Assembly (NCBI GenBank): GCA_002372575.1
Contig: DFHC01000111.1
Span: 1 to 15,410 of the forward strand
DNA from: a bacterium UBA3734
GTDB taxonomy: Bacteria; Bacteroidota; Bacteroidia; Bacteroidales; Bacteroidaceae
Length of the DNA stretch: 15,410 nt
Direction: 5' to 3'
Each line of letters starts with the position of its first letter. The first letter of the stretch is position 1. Shown piece by piece: positions 13,797-15,410 of this stretch. Below the pieces are notes generated by a model, which ran no database searches, was not told where the DNA came from, and worked only from the letters and a program-made list of their open reading frames with translations. The position numbers and the translations under genes are program-made.

Positions 13797-14918
13797 TCAC
13801 CCTTCTTCCGTGACCGGAAACTCCATCAAATAGGCTTTGATGAAATCGTCGATTTTCCCGTCCATCACGGCATCCACGTCGGTGGTTTGGTAGTTGGTGC
13901 GATGGTCTTTCACGCGACGGTCGTCGAACACGTAGGAGCGAATCTGCGAGCCCCATTCGATTTTTTTCTTGCCGGCCTCGATTTTCGCCTGTGCTTCGAG
14001 CCGTTTTTTCATGGCGCGGTCGTAGAGTTGCGACTTCAGCAGGAGCAGGGCCTTTTCCTTGTTCTTCGGCTGGTCGCGCGTCTCGGTGTTTTCAATGAGG
14101 ATTTCCTCTTCCTCGCCCGTGTCGGGGTCGGTGTACCAATAGCGCAGCCTCACGCCCGACTCCACCTTGTTCACGTTCTGGCCGCCGGCACCGCTCGAGC
14201 GGAACGTGTCCCACGAGAGCTTGGCCGGATCGACATACACCTCGATGGTGTCATCGACGAGCGGCGTGACGAACACCGACGCGAACGAGGTCATTCGCTT
14301 GCCCTGCGCGTTGAACGGCGACACGCGCACGAGCCTGTGCACGCCGTTTTCCGACTTCAGGAAGCCGTAGGCAAACTCGCCGCCCTCGATTTCCATCGTC
14401 ACGCTCTTGATGCCGGCCTCGTCGCCCTCTTGCAGATTCGAGACGGTGACCTTGTGGCCGTGGGCCTCGGCCCAGCGCATATACATTCGCATCAGCATCT
14501 GGGCCCAGTCCTGGCTCTCGGTGCCGCCTGCGCCCGAGTTGATTTTCAGCACGCAGTCCATCGGGTCTTCCTTCTGGCGCAGCATGTTCTTGAGTTCGAG
14601 GTCTTCGATGAGCTTCAGGGCGCGTTGGTAGTCGGTGTCCACCTCTTCTTCGGTCACCATGTCGTCGTGGTAGAAGTCGAAGGCCAGCTGCAGCTCGTCG
14701 GCGGCCATCCGCACGGCCTTGTAGTCCTTGATCCACTTCTCGATGCCTTTCACCTTCTTCATCTGTTCTTGGGCGCGTTTCACGTCGTCCCAGAAGTCGG
14801 GTGCCTGCGTGCGCAGCTGCTCTTCCTCGAACTCCATCTGCTTCTGCGGGATGTTCAAGTAGTGGTGCAGCTTCTCGGCACGTTCGAGAATATCTTTGAG
14901 TTGTTCTTGCGTAATCAT
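13797..14918 (-). CDS. prfB: Peptide chain release factor 2
   Basis: RF2 recognises UGA and UAA stops and triggers peptide release on the ribosome. The 373-residue protein has the coiled N-terminal domain (to about 110), the RF2 stop-codon tripeptide SPF (200-202) and the catalytic GGQ (245-247, in RSSGAGGQNVNKVES), with usual overall length. The gene reads without interruption: at codons 21-22, where many bacterial prfB genes carry an in-frame UGA and +1 frameshift, this one has TTG AAC. It starts 3 bases after the acyl-CoA synthetase stop, so the two are probably in one transcript. Confidence 0.96.
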   Translation of the reverse strand: MITQEQLKDILERAEKLHHYLNIPQKQMEFEEEQLRTQAPDFWDDVKRAQEQMKKVKGIEKWIKDYKAVRMAADELQLAFDFYHDDMVTEEEVDTDYQRALKLIEDLELKNMLRQKEDPMDCVLKINSGAGGTESQDWAQMLMRMYMRWAEAHGHKVTVSNLQEGDEAGIKSVTMEIEGGEFAYGFLKSENGVHRLVRVSPFNAQGKRMTSFASVFVTPLVDDTIEVYVDPAKLSWDTFRSSGAGGQNVNKVESGVRLRYWYTDPDTGEEEEILIENTETRDQPKNKEKALLLLKSQLYDRAMKKRLEAQAKIEAGKKKIEWGSQIRSYVFDDRRVKDHRTNYQTTDVDAVMDGKIDDFIKAYLMEFPVTEEG

Positions 14919-14921
14919 GGG

Positions 14922-15410
14922 TTATTCGTACATCTTGTCAATGACGTCTTTATAGTTTTTACTGATGACCGACCGCTTCATTTTCAGCGTGTTGGTGAGC
15001 TCGCCGCTCTCCATCGAGAAGTGGTGGGGAATGAGCGTGAAGCGCTTGATTTGCTCGTAGCCCGAGAGCCGCTGCTGAAGCGTGTCGATGCGTTCCTTAA
15101 GCATTTCGTGGACGGCGGGATGCTGGCAGAGCTCCTCGCGCGAGGCGAAGTGCAGGCCGTGGTCGCTGGCCCACTCCTCCACGAGGCGGAACTCGGGCAC
15201 GACAAGTGCCGAGGCATATTGCCGCTGGTCGGCCACGACGGCCACCTGGTCGATGTATTTATCGACGAGGAGCATCGCCTCCACCATTTGTGGCGCGATG
15301 TATTTGCCGTTCGAGGTCTTGTAAAGGTCCTTGATGCGCTCGGTGAGGAACAGCTCGCCGTTGCGCATGTAGCCAGCGTCGCCCGTGTGGAAGAAGCCGT
15401 CTTTGTCGAA
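14922..15410 (-). CDS. Long-chain fatty acid-CoA ligase, C-terminal part (5' end beyond the right edge)
   Basis: The last 162 residues of an AMP-forming acyl-CoA synthetase are present, with the frame open to the window edge. FFHTGDAGYMRNGELFLTERIKDLYKTSNGKYIAPQMVE contains the adenylate-forming TGD motif, the hinge region (TERIKDLYK) and the start of the mobile C-terminal lid (NGKYIAP). The lid continues with VAVVADQRQYASALVVP and ends SGELTNTLKMKRSVISKNYKDVIDKMYE, which carries the lid lysine region typical of the FadD15-like long form. It activates fatty acids to acyl-CoA. prfB follows 3 bases later. Confidence 0.93.
   Translation of the reverse strand, partial: FDKDGFFHTGDAGYMRNGELFLTERIKDLYKTSNGKYIAPQMVEAMLLVDKYIDQVAVVADQRQYASALVVPEFRLVEEWASDHGLHFASREELCQHPAVHEMLKERIDTLQQRLSGYEQIKRFTLIPHHFSMESGELTNTLKMKRSVISKNYKDVIDKMYE

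Overview
The window looks like chromosome of a member of the Bacteroidota, most likely a Prevotellaceae relative. The evidence is the TAnnTTTG-type -7 promoter boxes (several with a TTTG-like box 20 nt upstream), the folP-cdaA gene pair, the large single-chain PurL, a PorT-type outer membrane barrel protein, weak or absent Shine-Dalgarno sequences, and short tandem repeats scattered between and inside genes. The assignment rests on my knowledge of protein families; no database search was run.

Layout. (1) 1-2874 is core: the 5' part of murF (minus strand, running off the left edge), divergent from folP and cdaA (plus strand). (2) 2886-6863 is an AT-rich accessory segment, transcribed leftwards. 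It holds two unfamiliar proteins that both appear to carry PUA/EVE-like reader domains; the upstream one also has a PD-(D/E)XK nuclease motif. Behind them lie a ~130-bp imperfect palindrome and a PIN-toxin/antitoxin pair with its own promoter. (3) 6899-11959 on the minus strand is purL followed by two half-size chromate-transporter genes. (4) 12095-13128 on the plus strand holds a PorT-like barrel protein with a strong terminator and a VanZ-family membrane protein. (5) 13076-15410 on the minus strand reads from the right edge: the 3' end of a long-chain acyl-CoA synthetase, prfB (RF2), a 46-residue membrane protein and a CYTH-domain triphosphatase.

The core genes serve cell-wall synthesis (murF), folate (folP), c-di-AMP signalling (cdaA), purine synthesis (purL) and translation termination (prfB).

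Two things stand out. First, the gene pair at 2886-5820 is a candidate modification-sensing restriction or anti-phage system: two adjacent EVE-like proteins, one with a nuclease domain, in an AT-rich segment next to a toxin-antitoxin pair. Second, purL is interrupted in frame at five places by repeat sequence: a G/C-rich palindrome, a 15-bp minisatellite and three other short-repeat tracts. murF has one such insert, and the 3' end of folP lies inside another repeat. Repeat insertion is thus reshaping essential proteins without breaking their frames.
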